Origin: Lachnospiraceae bacterium UBA3802
GTDB lineage: Bacteria > Bacillota > Clostridia > Lachnospirales > Lachnospiraceae
Assembly: GCA_002369155.1 (NCBI GenBank)
Contig: DFEM01000012.1
Coordinates: 1 to 22,544 of the forward strand
Reading direction: 5' to 3'
Length of the DNA stretch: 22,544 nucleotides
Below are positions 1 through 8,113 of the stretch, one piece after another. Below the pieces are notes generated by a model. It was not told the origin of the DNA. It was given only the letters and a program-made list of their open reading frames with translations, and did not search any database. The stretch's first letter is position 1. Every line of letters starts with the position of its first letter. Made by a program: the position numbers and the translations under genes.

Positions 1-401
1 TCCTTAATTCGCTCTTCCACGCTTTTCCCGCGCTCAATTAAAACAACGCTTACTCCGGCTTTTATAAGAGTCAGCGCGCAAAAGAGTCCTGCGGGCCCCA
101 TGCCGACTATCACACATTTTGTGTCTTTTTTTGAATCATCGATTGACGGTATTGAATATATATTTTTCTTATATTTTTCTATGTTGTTATATTTTTTTAC
201 AAGTCTTGATTCTTCTTTTTCATCAGTTTTCAGACATATCGAATAAATATATTTGATATCCGCTTTATCTCTTGCATCGATGGATTTTTTGAGTATTGAA
301 AAATCCTTTATCTTACCTGAAATCTTATATTTTTCAGAAACAAACGAAGAAATATCAATATTCTTTTTTGCGCTGATTTTAAGTGAATCAATCTTAATCA
401 T
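1..401 (-). CDS. FAD-dependent dehydrogenase, COG2509-like (N-terminal part)
   Basis: Only the first 133 codons are in the window; the gene runs off the left edge. The start is ATG at 401, six bases after the stop of the flippase gene. Residues 1-60 form the small N-terminal domain typical of this uncharacterised family, including the recognisable stretch KKSIDARDKADIKYIYSI. After a charged linker comes a Rossmann FAD-binding start, CVIVGMGPAGLF, with the glycines of GxGxxG at residues 100, 102 and 105, followed by an acidic/basic strand end (VVLIERG). The family is a flavoprotein of unknown substrate, usually 450-530 residues long, so roughly three quarters is missing here. It is probably the next gene of the same transcript. 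The ribosome-binding site is weak (AAAGATT), so translation may partly depend on the upstream gene. The call is good at family level; no reaction can be assigned. Confidence 0.85.
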   Translation of the reverse strand, partial: MIKIDSLKISAKKNIDISSFVSEKYKISGKIKDFSILKKSIDARDKADIKYIYSICLKTDEKEESRLVKKYNNIEKYKKNIYSIPSIDDSKKDTKCVIVGMGPAGLFCALTLIKAGVSVVLIERGKSVEERIK

Positions 402-407
402 ATATTT

Positions 408-2060
408 TTAATCTTTGTAAATGCCTATTTTTCTGAGCAAAGAATAAATCTTTGATCCGAAAGGAATTAAAGACAAATCGTATTCATTAATGCCTTTGAG
501 CAATACAAGTGCCGTGAAATAAACAATTACGGCGATAAACATCGCAATAAACAAAGCAATTCTGAAATCCGTAAGTTTGGAAATCAGGAAATATGTAAGG
601 AATGTAAATACACCCATAATAACGGATGAAATAAGCGGTATCAAAAATGTCTGTTTCAATTCCTGCTTATAAGCAATTGTTCTGTATATCGCCAAATGAT
701 TCAAAACGCTTACAAATACAGCAAACAAAAGATTGGCAATTACTACGGAATGAATGCCCCATTTGAATACCTTAAGCATTAACAAAAGCGCAAGGAAGTG
801 AAGCACAAAAGCTATAAGCGAATTAAGAACAGGAGTCTTTAATTTGTTAAGACCCTGAAGAATGCCGTTGCCCAACGTAGAAAGCGAGAAAAAGATAACG
901 CTTATCGAACCGTATGCAAGCATAATTGCGGCAAGATCGATTTCACCTTTAAACAAAAGCGAAATAATCGGTTTTCCGAGTATCGCAAGTCCGAATGCAG
1001 CCGGAATGGAAATAATCATTGTGACTCTGATTACGGTTGCCATCTTGCTTCTGGCGGAGACATAATCTTTATTCTCAATGCTTCCCGTCAAAGAAGGAAT
1101 TATGGCTGAACACATTGCATTGGCAAGTGCTATGGGAAGCGTAATCATAAGTTTATATTTACCGGAATATACGCCCCAGTAAAAAGATTTAACACTTTCC
1201 TCTCCTATTTTAATCATATGATGATTAAATACGGACTGATCGATTACACCGCAAATATTGTACATTACCGAGCAAAGAATCATGGGAATGGCAGTCCTTG
1301 CGATAAGAATAAGCACATCCAGGAATGTATCTTTATTCTTTGAAGTATCGGTTAAAATTCTCTTGTCGATTGCTCTTTTGTTATGCATATAAAAATATAT
1401 CATCAAAAGAAGTCCGCAAAGAGCTCCCACACCGCATCCGATTGTGGCTCCTGCCGCACCGAGTGCCGAAGCATAATTCTCATTCATCATGAGATTGCCG
1501 TATTTGGTACCTACACCGAATAAAATCTTTGCAGCCGACAAAGATACTATAACCAGAATAATCTGTTCAAGAATCTGCGAAGCCGCAGTAAAATGCATTA
1601 CTCCGAGGCCCTGAAAATATCCTCTGAATACAGCCATCAAAGCCACGACGAAAATTGTCGGAGCAAGCACTCTCATTGCCATTGTACTCATGGCTTCGCC
1701 CATAACCGTTGTCGCAAAAAAGTCTGCAAATATAAATACGACAAGCGAGAAAATGCCACCCGATATAACAGCAAACAAAAGTGCTCCTTTGAACACTTTT
1801 TGCATTTTTTTGTACTGACCTCTGGTCTGTCTTTGAGCAATAAGTTTGCTTACCGCGGAAGGAAGACTGTAAGAAGAAAGAATCAATATAATCGAATAGA
1901 ATTCATAAGCAGCGGCATAATAACCGTTTCCTATGTCTCCGATGATATTTGTAAGCGGTACTCTTCTTGCGATACCGATAATTCTGCAAAGAATGCCGGC
2001 AATGGCCAGGATGGAACCCTGAACCACAAGACCTTTGGCAATCCGTTTCTTTTCTGCCAT
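408..2060 (-). CDS. MurJ/SpoVB-family lipid II or oligosaccharide flippase
   Basis: A 550-residue polytopic membrane protein with about 14 hydrophobic segments and short loops. It belongs to the MOP/MVF superfamily and resembles the SpoVB / YtgP (MurJ of Bacillus subtilis) branch in length and in its N-terminal pattern, where an Arg-rich motif (CRIIGIARRVPLTNIIG) sits in and after the first helix and is followed by GNGYYAAAYEFY. YtgP-type proteins flip lipid-linked peptidoglycan precursor across the cytoplasmic membrane; SpoVB paralogues act in spore cortex synthesis. The sequence alone does not say which role this one has. The start is set by TAAGGAT six bases before ATG 2060. It follows rlmH by 16 bases with no terminator, so co-transcription is likely. 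An O-antigen or teichoic acid Wzx-type exporter is a less likely alternative because the MurJ/SpoVB features run through the whole protein. Confidence 0.88.
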   Translation of the reverse strand: MAEKKRIAKGLVVQGSILAIAGILCRIIGIARRVPLTNIIGDIGNGYYAAAYEFYSIILILSSYSLPSAVSKLIAQRQTRGQYKKMQKVFKGALLFAVISGGIFSLVVFIFADFFATTVMGEAMSTMAMRVLAPTIFVVALMAVFRGYFQGLGVMHFTAASQILEQIILVIVSLSAAKILFGVGTKYGNLMMNENYASALGAAGATIGCGVGALCGLLLMIYFYMHNKRAIDKRILTDTSKNKDTFLDVLILIARTAIPMILCSVMYNICGVIDQSVFNHHMIKIGEESVKSFYWGVYSGKYKLMITLPIALANAMCSAIIPSLTGSIENKDYVSARSKMATVIRVTMIISIPAAFGLAILGKPIISLLFKGEIDLAAIMLAYGSISVIFFSLSTLGNGILQGLNKLKTPVLNSLIAFVLHFLALLLMLKVFKWGIHSVVIANLLFAVFVSVLNHLAIYRTIAYKQELKQTFLIPLISSVIMGVFTFLTYFLISKLTDFRIALFIAMFIAVIVYFTALVLLKGINEYDLSLIPFGSKIYSLLRKIGIYKD

Positions 2061-2076
2061 ATTTAATCCTTATGCC

Positions 2077-2556
2077 TTATTTGTGATAAGGTTCGTTATT
2101 GATAATTTTATAAGCTCTGTAAATCTGTTCAAGCAAAATAACTCTCATCAACTGATGAGGAAAAGTCATATCCGAAAAAGAAAGTTTCGCATTGCTTATG
2201 TCCTTTACTTTTTCGGATAATCCCAACGACCCGCCGATGATAAAACAGATACTGCTGCATCCTTTTACGCAAAGATTGTTAATTTCTTTGGAAAAGGATA
2301 CGGAATCAGTCTTTTTCCCTTCAATTTCAAGAGTATACACAAACGAGTTCGAAGGAATTTTTTTAAGTATCCTTTCCCCCTCTTTATCCTTAATGGAATT
2401 TTCCAAAAGAGGACTTAATTTCTGGGGAGTTTCTTCATCATCGACTTCAACAATACTTAATTTACAAAATTTTGAAAGCCGTTTCGAATACTCACAAACG
2501 GCTTCCCTGTAAAATTTCTCTTTAATTTTCCCGACGCATATAACGGTTATATTCAT
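2077..2556 (-). CDS. rlmH: 23S rRNA (pseudouridine1915-N3)-methyltransferase RlmH
   Basis: A 159-residue SPOUT-class methyltransferase, the normal length for RlmH. In the family it methylates pseudouridine 1915 in helix 69 of 23S rRNA on assembled 70S ribosomes, with SAM as donor. Diagnostic segments are the N-terminal strand MNITVICVGKIKE, the trefoil-knot SAM loop FIIGGSLGLS (residues 105-114), the motif SFSDMTFPHQLMR (126-138) with LLEQIYRAYKI, and the C-terminal PYHK tail that contributes to the active site. The ATG overlaps the stop of the upstream zinc-ribbon gene in an ATGA junction (2556-2553), a typical coupling arrangement. There is nothing unusual in the protein itself. Confidence 0.96.
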   Translation of the reverse strand: MNITVICVGKIKEKFYREAVCEYSKRLSKFCKLSIVEVDDEETPQKLSPLLENSIKDKEGERILKKIPSNSFVYTLEIEGKKTDSVSFSKEINNLCVKGCSSICFIIGGSLGLSEKVKDISNAKLSFSDMTFPHQLMRVILLEQIYRAYKIINNEPYHK

Positions 2557-3344
2557 TCAAAAATATCCCCATAATATTTATCGATATAAAGGTCCGCGAG
2601 ACTTTCGCTCACTAAAGGATAATTTTGAGAAATAAGATATTTAATCTTTGCATTTCTCTTAAAGAAGTTGGTCTGCTCATCTTCTGTAATTTCCAAATCG
2701 GAATCGATGAACTGCTTTGTGATAGTAGTTTTAAACCAGGCTTCAAATTCTTCGATTTCGTTGTTCTCTGCCTTAGATTCAACCTTAAGAGATTTGTAAG
2801 TCACAATGGCATTGATACCGAAGTATATAAACATTCCGAAGAAAAGAAACATAATTCCGTCGATAATATATGAAACAATGCCTCTTACCTTGAAAGGAAA
2901 TACTCCGAGCATCAAAAGAGCTATGAATACACAGCCTAATACGCCCATTACAAGAAGCATGATACCGGATGACAAATACTCGCCGGCTTTATCCTTCTTC
3001 GGAACAAATTCCTCTTCCTTCTTTTGAGCCATCCTCTGTCGCATCATCTCAGCTTTAATTTTTTCGATTTCTTCCGGAGTCGGCTCTTTCTTTTTACCTT
3101 CATATGTAATTTCATCACCATCGGAAATTTCCACTGTATTAACATCCTCATCGGAGCTTATTACATCGGAATCCGCAAGTCTTGAATACTCTTCAAAACT
3201 CATAAAATAAGATTCATCCGGTACATCACTGCTTTGAACCGGAGCCTTCTTTCCGTCAAGTGATGCCACAAGAGGGACTTTACAGTCCGCACACATCGTA
3301 AAGCCCTCTCTGTATTCTGATTTGCATTTAGGACAAAAAGGCAT
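2553..3344 (-). CDS. zinc-ribbon protein with two membrane helices, unknown function
   Basis: I do not recognise a named family. The protein is 263 residues from the preferred ATG at 3344, which is preceded at seven bases by AAAGGA. A GTG six codons upstream (3362) is possible but would overlap nfnB and lacks a better ribosome site. Residues 4-21 form a zinc ribbon (CPKC, ten residues, CADC). Residues 25-85 are acidic and probably disordered, and 88-120 are a charged, probably helical stretch. Two membrane segments follow at about 125-148 and 155-183, so both ends should be cytoplasmic. The C-terminal 80 residues form a soluble, acidic, mostly helical domain ending DLYIDKYYGDIFE. It starts one base after nfnB stops and its own stop overlaps rlmH. 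The N-terminal zinc ribbon resembles that of the 534-residue protein on the other side of nfnAB. Function is unknown. Confidence 0.85.
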   Translation of the reverse strand: MPFCPKCKSEYREGFTMCADCKVPLVASLDGKKAPVQSSDVPDESYFMSFEEYSRLADSDVISSDEDVNTVEISDGDEITYEGKKKEPTPEEIEKIKAEMMRQRMAQKKEEEFVPKKDKAGEYLSSGIMLLVMGVLGCVFIALLMLGVFPFKVRGIVSYIIDGIMFLFFGMFIYFGINAIVTYKSLKVESKAENNEIEEFEAWFKTTITKQFIDSDLEITEDEQTNFFKRNAKIKYLISQNYPLVSESLADLYIDKYYGDIFE

Positions 3345-3345
3345 C

Positions 3346-4734
3346 TTAGTTTCCTTTCGCACTTAAATATTCATCAATTCCCTTTGCGGCAGTTCTTCCT
3401 GCACCCATTGCAAGGATTACCGTTGCAGCACCTGTAACAGCATCACCGCCGGCAAATACGCCGTCTTTGGATGTTTCTCCGTTTTCTTCCTTGACAACAA
3501 TACATTTTCTTCTGTTTATTTCAAGTCCCTTTGTAGTGGAAGAAATTAACGGATTGGGAGAAGTACCGAGTGACATGATTACCGCATCGCATTCAATTTC
3601 AAATTCGGAGCCCTTAATTTCAACAGGGCTTCTTCTTCCGCTTTCATCTGGCTCGCCAAGTTCCATCTTGATGCACTTGATGCCTGATACCCATCCGTTC
3701 TCATCAGAAAGAATTTCTACGGGATTTGTCAAAAGATTGAAGATAATGCCTTCTTCTTTTGCATGATGTACTTCTTCTACTCTGGCAGGGAGTTCTTCCT
3801 CGCTTCTTCTGTATACGATATGAACTTCGCTTCCGAGTCTTAAAGCAGTTCTTGCAGCATCCATTGCTACGTTTCCGCCGCCGACAACAATAACTTTCTT
3901 ACCGATCATTATGGGAGTATCGGACTCTTTGAAAGCTTTCATAAGGTTTGAACGTGTAAGATATTCGTTAGCGGAGAATACACCGTTGGCATTCTCTCCG
4001 GGAATTCCCATGAATTTGGGAAGACCTGCACCGGATCCGATAAATACTGCATCAAATCCGTATTTATCGATAAGTTCATCAATTGTGAAGGATTTACCTA
4101 TAATTGTATTCTTCTCGAATTTAACTCCGAGAGCTTTAACATTCTCGATTTCTTTCTTAACGACTTTCTCTTTGGGAAGTCTGAATTCGGGAATACCGTA
4201 AACAAGTACGCCGCCGAGTTCATGAAGAGCCTCGAATACGGTTACGTCATAACCCATCTTTGCAAGGTCGCCTGCACATGAAAGTCCGGAAGGACCTGAA
4301 CCGATAACTGCAACCTTTTTATTCTTCTTTTCGGCATTTACCGAAGGTTTAATTCCGTTTTCAAAAGCCCAGTCAGCAACAAAACGCTCAAGCTTGCCGA
4401 TGGAAACGGCTTCGCCCTTAATGCCTCTTATACATTTACCTTCACACTGGTTCTCCTGAGGACAAACTCTTCCGCAAACAGCGGGAAGTGAAGATGATTT
4501 TGTAATAACATTATAAGCTTCTTCGAAATTGCCTTCCTTAACTTCCTTGATGAAATCGGGAATGGAAATCGATACGGGACAGCCTTTAACACACTGTGCA
4601 TTTTTACAATTAAGACATCTGGAAGCTTCTTCCATAGCCTCTTCTTTATTATATCCGAGACAAACTTCTTCAAAGTTTGTTGCTCTTACCTTGGGATCCT
4701 GTTCTCTTACGGGAACCTTCTTTAAAACATCCAT
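3346..4734 (-). CDS. nfnB: NfnB, NADPH-binding subunit of NADH-dependent ferredoxin:NADP+ oxidoreductase
   Basis: A 462-residue flavoprotein of the glutamate synthase small-subunit family. The N-terminal domain carries eight cysteines for two [4Fe-4S] clusters: C40, C43, C48, C52 and C87, C91, C97, C101. The FAD Rossmann motif GSGPSG is at 145-150, and a second nucleotide motif GGGNVA (285-290) with YRRSEEELPAR is the NADP(H) site. The C-terminal GVFAGGDAVTGAATVILAMGAGR completes the FAD site. On its own this could be read as the glutamate synthase beta chain, but no large subunit is present and nfnA precedes it with a one-base stop/start overlap (TAATG). That gene pair is the signature of NfnAB, which bifurcates electrons from two NADPH to ferredoxin and NAD+, or runs in reverse. 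It is cytoplasmic. Function is inferred from family and neighbour; all cluster ligands and nucleotide motifs are intact. Confidence 0.93.
   Translation of the reverse strand: MDVLKKVPVREQDPKVRATNFEEVCLGYNKEEAMEEASRCLNCKNAQCVKGCPVSISIPDFIKEVKEGNFEEAYNVITKSSSLPAVCGRVCPQENQCEGKCIRGIKGEAVSIGKLERFVADWAFENGIKPSVNAEKKNKKVAVIGSGPSGLSCAGDLAKMGYDVTVFEALHELGGVLVYGIPEFRLPKEKVVKKEIENVKALGVKFEKNTIIGKSFTIDELIDKYGFDAVFIGSGAGLPKFMGIPGENANGVFSANEYLTRSNLMKAFKESDTPIMIGKKVIVVGGGNVAMDAARTALRLGSEVHIVYRRSEEELPARVEEVHHAKEEGIIFNLLTNPVEILSDENGWVSGIKCIKMELGEPDESGRRSPVEIKGSEFEIECDAVIMSLGTSPNPLISSTTKGLEINRRKCIVVKEENGETSKDGVFAGGDAVTGAATVILAMGAGRTAAKGIDEYLSAKGN
3352..3357 (-). promoter_or_regulatory. ribosome binding site inside the end of nfnB
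   Basis: AAAGGA on the minus strand lies within the last codons of nfnB, seven bases before ATG 3344 of the zinc-ribbon gene. It supports this start over the in-frame GTG at 3362, which has no comparable site, and it suggests re-initiation by ribosomes finishing nfnB. Confidence 0.65.
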
Positions 4735-5621
4735 TATTTGTCACCTCCGCACTGGCCGCATCCGCCATGATGCGTGTCACCTTCTTTAGCCTTAAGATAT
4801 GCTCTTCCTTCGGCTGTTTTGTATATCTGCTGTCTCTTCATGGCTTCGTCGAAATTAACCAAATGTCCGTCAAATTCAGGACCGTCAACACATGCAAATT
4901 TTACACTGTCGCCGACAGTAAGTCTGCATGCACCGCACATTCCGGTACCGTCTACCATGATGGGGTTCATGGAAACGATTGTTTTGAGTTCGAGTTTCTT
5001 TGTAAGAAGACATACAAATTTCATCATTATCATGGGTCCGATTGTAACGCAAAGGTCATATTTCTTGCCTTCTGCATATAAGTCTTCGATAACCTTGGTA
5101 ACCATGCCCTGTCTCTTGTAGCTTCCGTCATCTGTTGTGATATAAAGAGTACCGGCAACAGCCTCCATCTCTTTTTCCATAATAATAAGGCTCTTTGTCT
5201 TTGCGCCTACGATAACATCTGCATCAACACCGTGCTCATGAAGCCATTTAACCTGAGGATAAACAGGAGCTGTACCCAAACCGCCTGCTACAAAAAGAAT
5301 CTTCTTTTGCTTTAATTCCTCTATTGGTGTTTCAATAAGTTCCGAAGGTCTTCCGAGAGGGCCTACGAAATCATGAAAACTGTCGCCTGCCTTAAGGCTT
5401 TTCATCGCATAAGTCGATGCGCCTATTACCTGAACCACGATGGTAATGGTCTCTTTTTCTCTGTCATAATCACAAATGGTTAAAGGAATTCTTTCGGAAT
5501 CCTCACTTGTTCTTACGATTACGAACTGACCGGGTTCACAGTTTGCGGCTACATTGGGTGCTTTAACCACAAATTCATAGATCGAATCGGCAAGCTCTTT
5601 TGCTTCTAAAATACTGTACAT
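4734..5621 (-). CDS. nfnA: NfnA, NAD(H)/FAD/[2Fe-2S] subunit of NADH-dependent ferredoxin:NADP+ oxidoreductase
   Basis: A 295-residue protein of the ferredoxin-NADP reductase / PyrK superfamily. The FAD-binding signature RIPLTICDYD is at 44-53 and the NAD-binding strand VAGGLGTAP at 111-119. The C-terminal [2Fe-2S] region has C229, C232 and C244. D224, a few residues before the first cysteine, is a candidate for the aspartate ligand known in NfnA proteins. The DGPEF motif at 246-250 is typical of the family. The last residues (THHGGCGQCGG) add a His/Cys-rich tail. A GGGAG ribosome site lies before ATG 5621. PyrK of dihydroorotate dehydrogenase and sulfide dehydrogenase subunit are the usual mis-annotations; immediate fusion to nfnB argues for Nfn. 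Confidence 0.92.
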   Translation of the reverse strand: MYSILEAKELADSIYEFVVKAPNVAANCEPGQFVIVRTSEDSERIPLTICDYDREKETITIVVQVIGASTYAMKSLKAGDSFHDFVGPLGRPSELIETPIEELKQKKILFVAGGLGTAPVYPQVKWLHEHGVDADVIVGAKTKSLIIMEKEMEAVAGTLYITTDDGSYKRQGMVTKVIEDLYAEGKKYDLCVTIGPMIMMKFVCLLTKKLELKTIVSMNPIMVDGTGMCGACRLTVGDSVKFACVDGPEFDGHLVNFDEAMKRQQIYKTAEGRAYLKAKEGDTHHGGCGQCGGDK

Positions 5622-5641
5622 TTTTCTCCCTTTCCGAATCT

Positions 5642-7246
5642 CTAGTATCCGAGATCCACACTTCTTTCTTTTATGATATAAAAGTCGCCTTTAGCATTGA
5701 TTTCCAATGAGCCGTAATCATTGGGATCTTTAGTGTTGACTGCATATCTCAATCCTGTAAGAGTACGTTTATTGCCGTTTGAAGGATCTACATAATACTC
5801 ATTGATGACATAATAAATAGTACCTTTAAGGTTTAACGCATCTTCGATGATATATTCAAATTTACCGTTTGTAGTGGCAACATGTCCGTCGGTATCGGTA
5901 AGTCCGCCGAGTGAATATCTGTAAACGGTAGCGATATTTGCGGCATCTGCCAAAGAAACAGTCGCATCGGAAATCGTCACATTGTATTTTCTGGTAATAA
6001 CCGTGCTCGGAATACCTTCCGGACTGTAGGATATAAATCTGAATTCCGAAGGGCCCATTGGCATAAGCAGAGGATATTCATAAAGAGTGGATGTCATGTC
6101 GGGATCTACTCTCTCTTCTTCCTTGACACTCGGTCTGTACAAAACATAATATGTTTCGCAATCGATATCGGAATCCACTTTAATGGTAATCGGAACATTG
6201 TAACTTCCGGATTCGATAGAAACCATCGGAGCCAAAGGAATCTTAACGTTGATATTGTATTTGGCTTCGCTTATTTCGCTTTTTACACCGTATTCATTAA
6301 CAAATACGGCCTTAACATCATATTCGCCGGACTCAAGGTAAATGGGTTCGGTGTAAAGAAGTGAATTTTCATCGGGATCCGAACCGTCAAGCGTATAGTA
6401 TACAAATCCGTTAATAGCGCTTTGCAATTCAAGATAAAGGGTTTCGTCGTATTCGCCTTCTTTTTGAGAAAACTCAGGTTTTTTGCAAAGGTATTCCTGG
6501 AATTTGTTTACGATCTCGGGGTCATTGCAAGTCTGCAAAAGATTATTGATTCCGCTCCAGTCCTCATTCTCGTATAAAATATTGAATATACGTTCATAAG
6601 TATCCGTTGCCTGTGCGGGATTGTCTCTTGCTATTTCCTGAAGAATAAAAACGGCATTGTTATCCTGTCCGTCCATCAAATAGCAATTGGAAATATCGAA
6701 TTTTATCTTAATGTTATCAGGATCTTTTTCGATAGCTTTCTCGTAAAAATCTATGGCAGATTCATAATCTTTGTTTCTGTATGAATTCTCTGCCTGTTCT
6801 ACAAGATAATCGATGGACTGCTTATCGGAAATACCTTTAATGATCATACCGAAAGCAATAATAAATCCGATGAAAACAAGTGCTATAAAAACAACGACGA
6901 TTTTAGATATTACGCTTCTTGACCAAAAGTCGCCGATTGACAGAATTAAATCCTTGATTGCTCCGACTTCGTTTGGATCTTCATCTTCCCATTCGTCATC
7001 AACGTCAATCATTTTCCTTTTTGAAACATGTCTGTTTTCTACATAATCATCGGGATTTCTTCTGACTTTCTTCTGTTTCTTGACTTCTTTGGTGTTAATC
7101 TCTTTTGTATGATCAAACACACCGTCCAAGTCAACAGAAAGGTCGGTATCCGGATCGTATTCGGGAACTATATTAATTTCTTCACCGCACTCTTCGCAAA
7201 ACAGATTGCCGTCTTGCAAATGTGCTCCGCATTTAGGACATTTCAT
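5642..7246 (-). CDS. zinc-ribbon, membrane-anchored TPR protein with chitobiase C-terminal-like domains
   Basis: A 534-residue multi-domain protein I cannot name. Order of parts: a zinc ribbon at 3-20 (CPKC, ten residues, CEEC); an acidic then basic linker to about 110; one membrane helix at about 113-137; TPR-like helices at about 147-215 (NSYRNKDYESAIDFYEKAIE is typical); and two beta-rich repeats at about 262-333 and 335-422. The first repeat contains YYTLDGSDPDENSLLYTEPI, the hallmark of the CHB_HEX_C / chitobiase C-terminal family. A further C-terminal domain (430-534) is unassigned. By the single helix, the ribbon is predicted cytoplasmic and everything after about residue 137 outside. 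It sits 12 bases after folD and 20 before nfnA. No catalytic motif is visible, so a scaffold or envelope-binding role is only a guess. Confidence 0.85.
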   Translation of the reverse strand: MKCPKCGAHLQDGNLFCEECGEEINIVPEYDPDTDLSVDLDGVFDHTKEINTKEVKKQKKVRRNPDDYVENRHVSKRKMIDVDDEWEDEDPNEVGAIKDLILSIGDFWSRSVISKIVVVFIALVFIGFIIAFGMIIKGISDKQSIDYLVEQAENSYRNKDYESAIDFYEKAIEKDPDNIKIKFDISNCYLMDGQDNNAVFILQEIARDNPAQATDTYERIFNILYENEDWSGINNLLQTCNDPEIVNKFQEYLCKKPEFSQKEGEYDETLYLELQSAINGFVYYTLDGSDPDENSLLYTEPIYLESGEYDVKAVFVNEYGVKSEISEAKYNINVKIPLAPMVSIESGSYNVPITIKVDSDIDCETYYVLYRPSVKEEERVDPDMTSTLYEYPLLMPMGPSEFRFISYSPEGIPSTVITRKYNVTISDATVSLADAANIATVYRYSLGGLTDTDGHVATTNGKFEYIIEDALNLKGTIYYVINEYYVDPSNGNKRTLTGLRYAVNTKDPNDYGSLEINAKGDFYIIKERSVDLGY

Positions 7247-7258
7247 TAAATCAATTCC

Positions 7259-8101
7259 TTAAAATTTTGAATATACCAAATTGCTCATTAACATGGCAAT
7301 TGTCATGGGACCAACGCCGCCGGGAACGGGTGTAATCTTGCCGGCAATGGGTTCAACGCTTTCAAAATCAACATCGCCGCATAATTTCTTGCTGTCGGGA
7401 TCGGGTCTGTGAATACCGACATCAATAACAACTGCGCCATCTTTGACATATGAAGCATCGATCATCTTGGGTTTTCCGATTGCAACAATAAGAATATCCG
7501 CTCTCTTTGTTACTTCCTTAAGATTCTTAGTTCTTGAATGGCACACGGTAACTGTGGCATTTTCTCTTAACATAAGCATTGACATGGGTTTGCCTACAAT
7601 ATTGCTTCTACCGATTATAACACATTCTTTTCCTTCAATTTCAACATTACTTCTTTTCAAAAGCTCAATAATGCCTGCGGGTGTACAGGAAACAAATCCT
7701 TTTTCACCGATGGAAAGTCTGCCGACATTAATGGGATGGAATCCGTCAACATCCTTATCGGGATTGATTCTTCTGATTACTTCATCTTCATCAAAATGTT
7801 TGGGGAGAGGAAGCTGAACAAGAATTCCGTCAACTTTGGGATCGTTGTTTAAATCGTCTATGATTTTTAAAAGCTCTTCCTGTGTGGAATCTTCAGGCAA
7901 ATTGTAAGATAAAGAATTTGCACCGATATATTCGCAGGCTTTTTTCTTGTTGTTTACATATACACTGCTCGCAGGGTCTTCTCCGACCTGGATAACAGCA
8001 AGTGTAACTTCAATTCCTTTTTCTTTTAAAGAAGCAACTTTTTCCTTACATTCATCTTTGATCTGTGAGGAAATAAGTTTTCCGTCTATTAATTCAGCCA
8101 T
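7259..8101 (-). CDS. folD: bifunctional methylenetetrahydrofolate dehydrogenase / methenyltetrahydrofolate cyclohydrolase
   Basis: FolD interconverts 5,10-methylene-THF, 5,10-methenyl-THF and 10-formyl-THF in the cytoplasm, usually with NADP(H). The protein has the usual length of 280 residues and all the family motifs. The catalytic Tyr-Lys pair lies in YVNNKKKAC (Y48, K52). The strand GILVQLPLP is at 92-100, DVDGFHP at 117-123, the dinucleotide loop GRSNIVGKP at 164-172, and PVPGGVGPMT at 258-267. Start ATG 8101 has a strong GGAGG eleven bases after the fhs stop, so the two genes form one unit. Fhs and FolD together make the formate-to-methylene-THF part of the methyl branch, and NADPH consumed or produced here can be balanced by NfnAB two genes downstream (inference). 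Confidence 0.97.
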   Translation of the reverse strand: MAELIDGKLISSQIKDECKEKVASLKEKGIEVTLAVIQVGEDPASSVYVNNKKKACEYIGANSLSYNLPEDSTQEELLKIIDDLNNDPKVDGILVQLPLPKHFDEDEVIRRINPDKDVDGFHPINVGRLSIGEKGFVSCTPAGIIELLKRSNVEIEGKECVIIGRSNIVGKPMSMLMLRENATVTVCHSRTKNLKEVTKRADILIVAIGKPKMIDASYVKDGAVVIDVGIHRPDPDSKKLCGDVDFESVEPIAGKITPVPGGVGPMTIAMLMSNLVYSKF

Positions 8102-8113
8102 TTTTACCTCCGT

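Noticed and set aside
1593..2066. 157-codon open frame on the plus strand
   Set aside because: It lies entirely opposite the flippase gene; the translation is rich in Cys, His and Ser with no motif, and it has no ribosome site. It is a shadow of the real gene.
3346..5621. Glutamate synthase small subunit plus dihydroorotate dehydrogenase PyrK
   Set aside because: These are common automatic names for the two proteins. No glutamate synthase large subunit or pyrD is present, and the adjacent, overlapping pair with all Fe-S ligands matches NfnAB.
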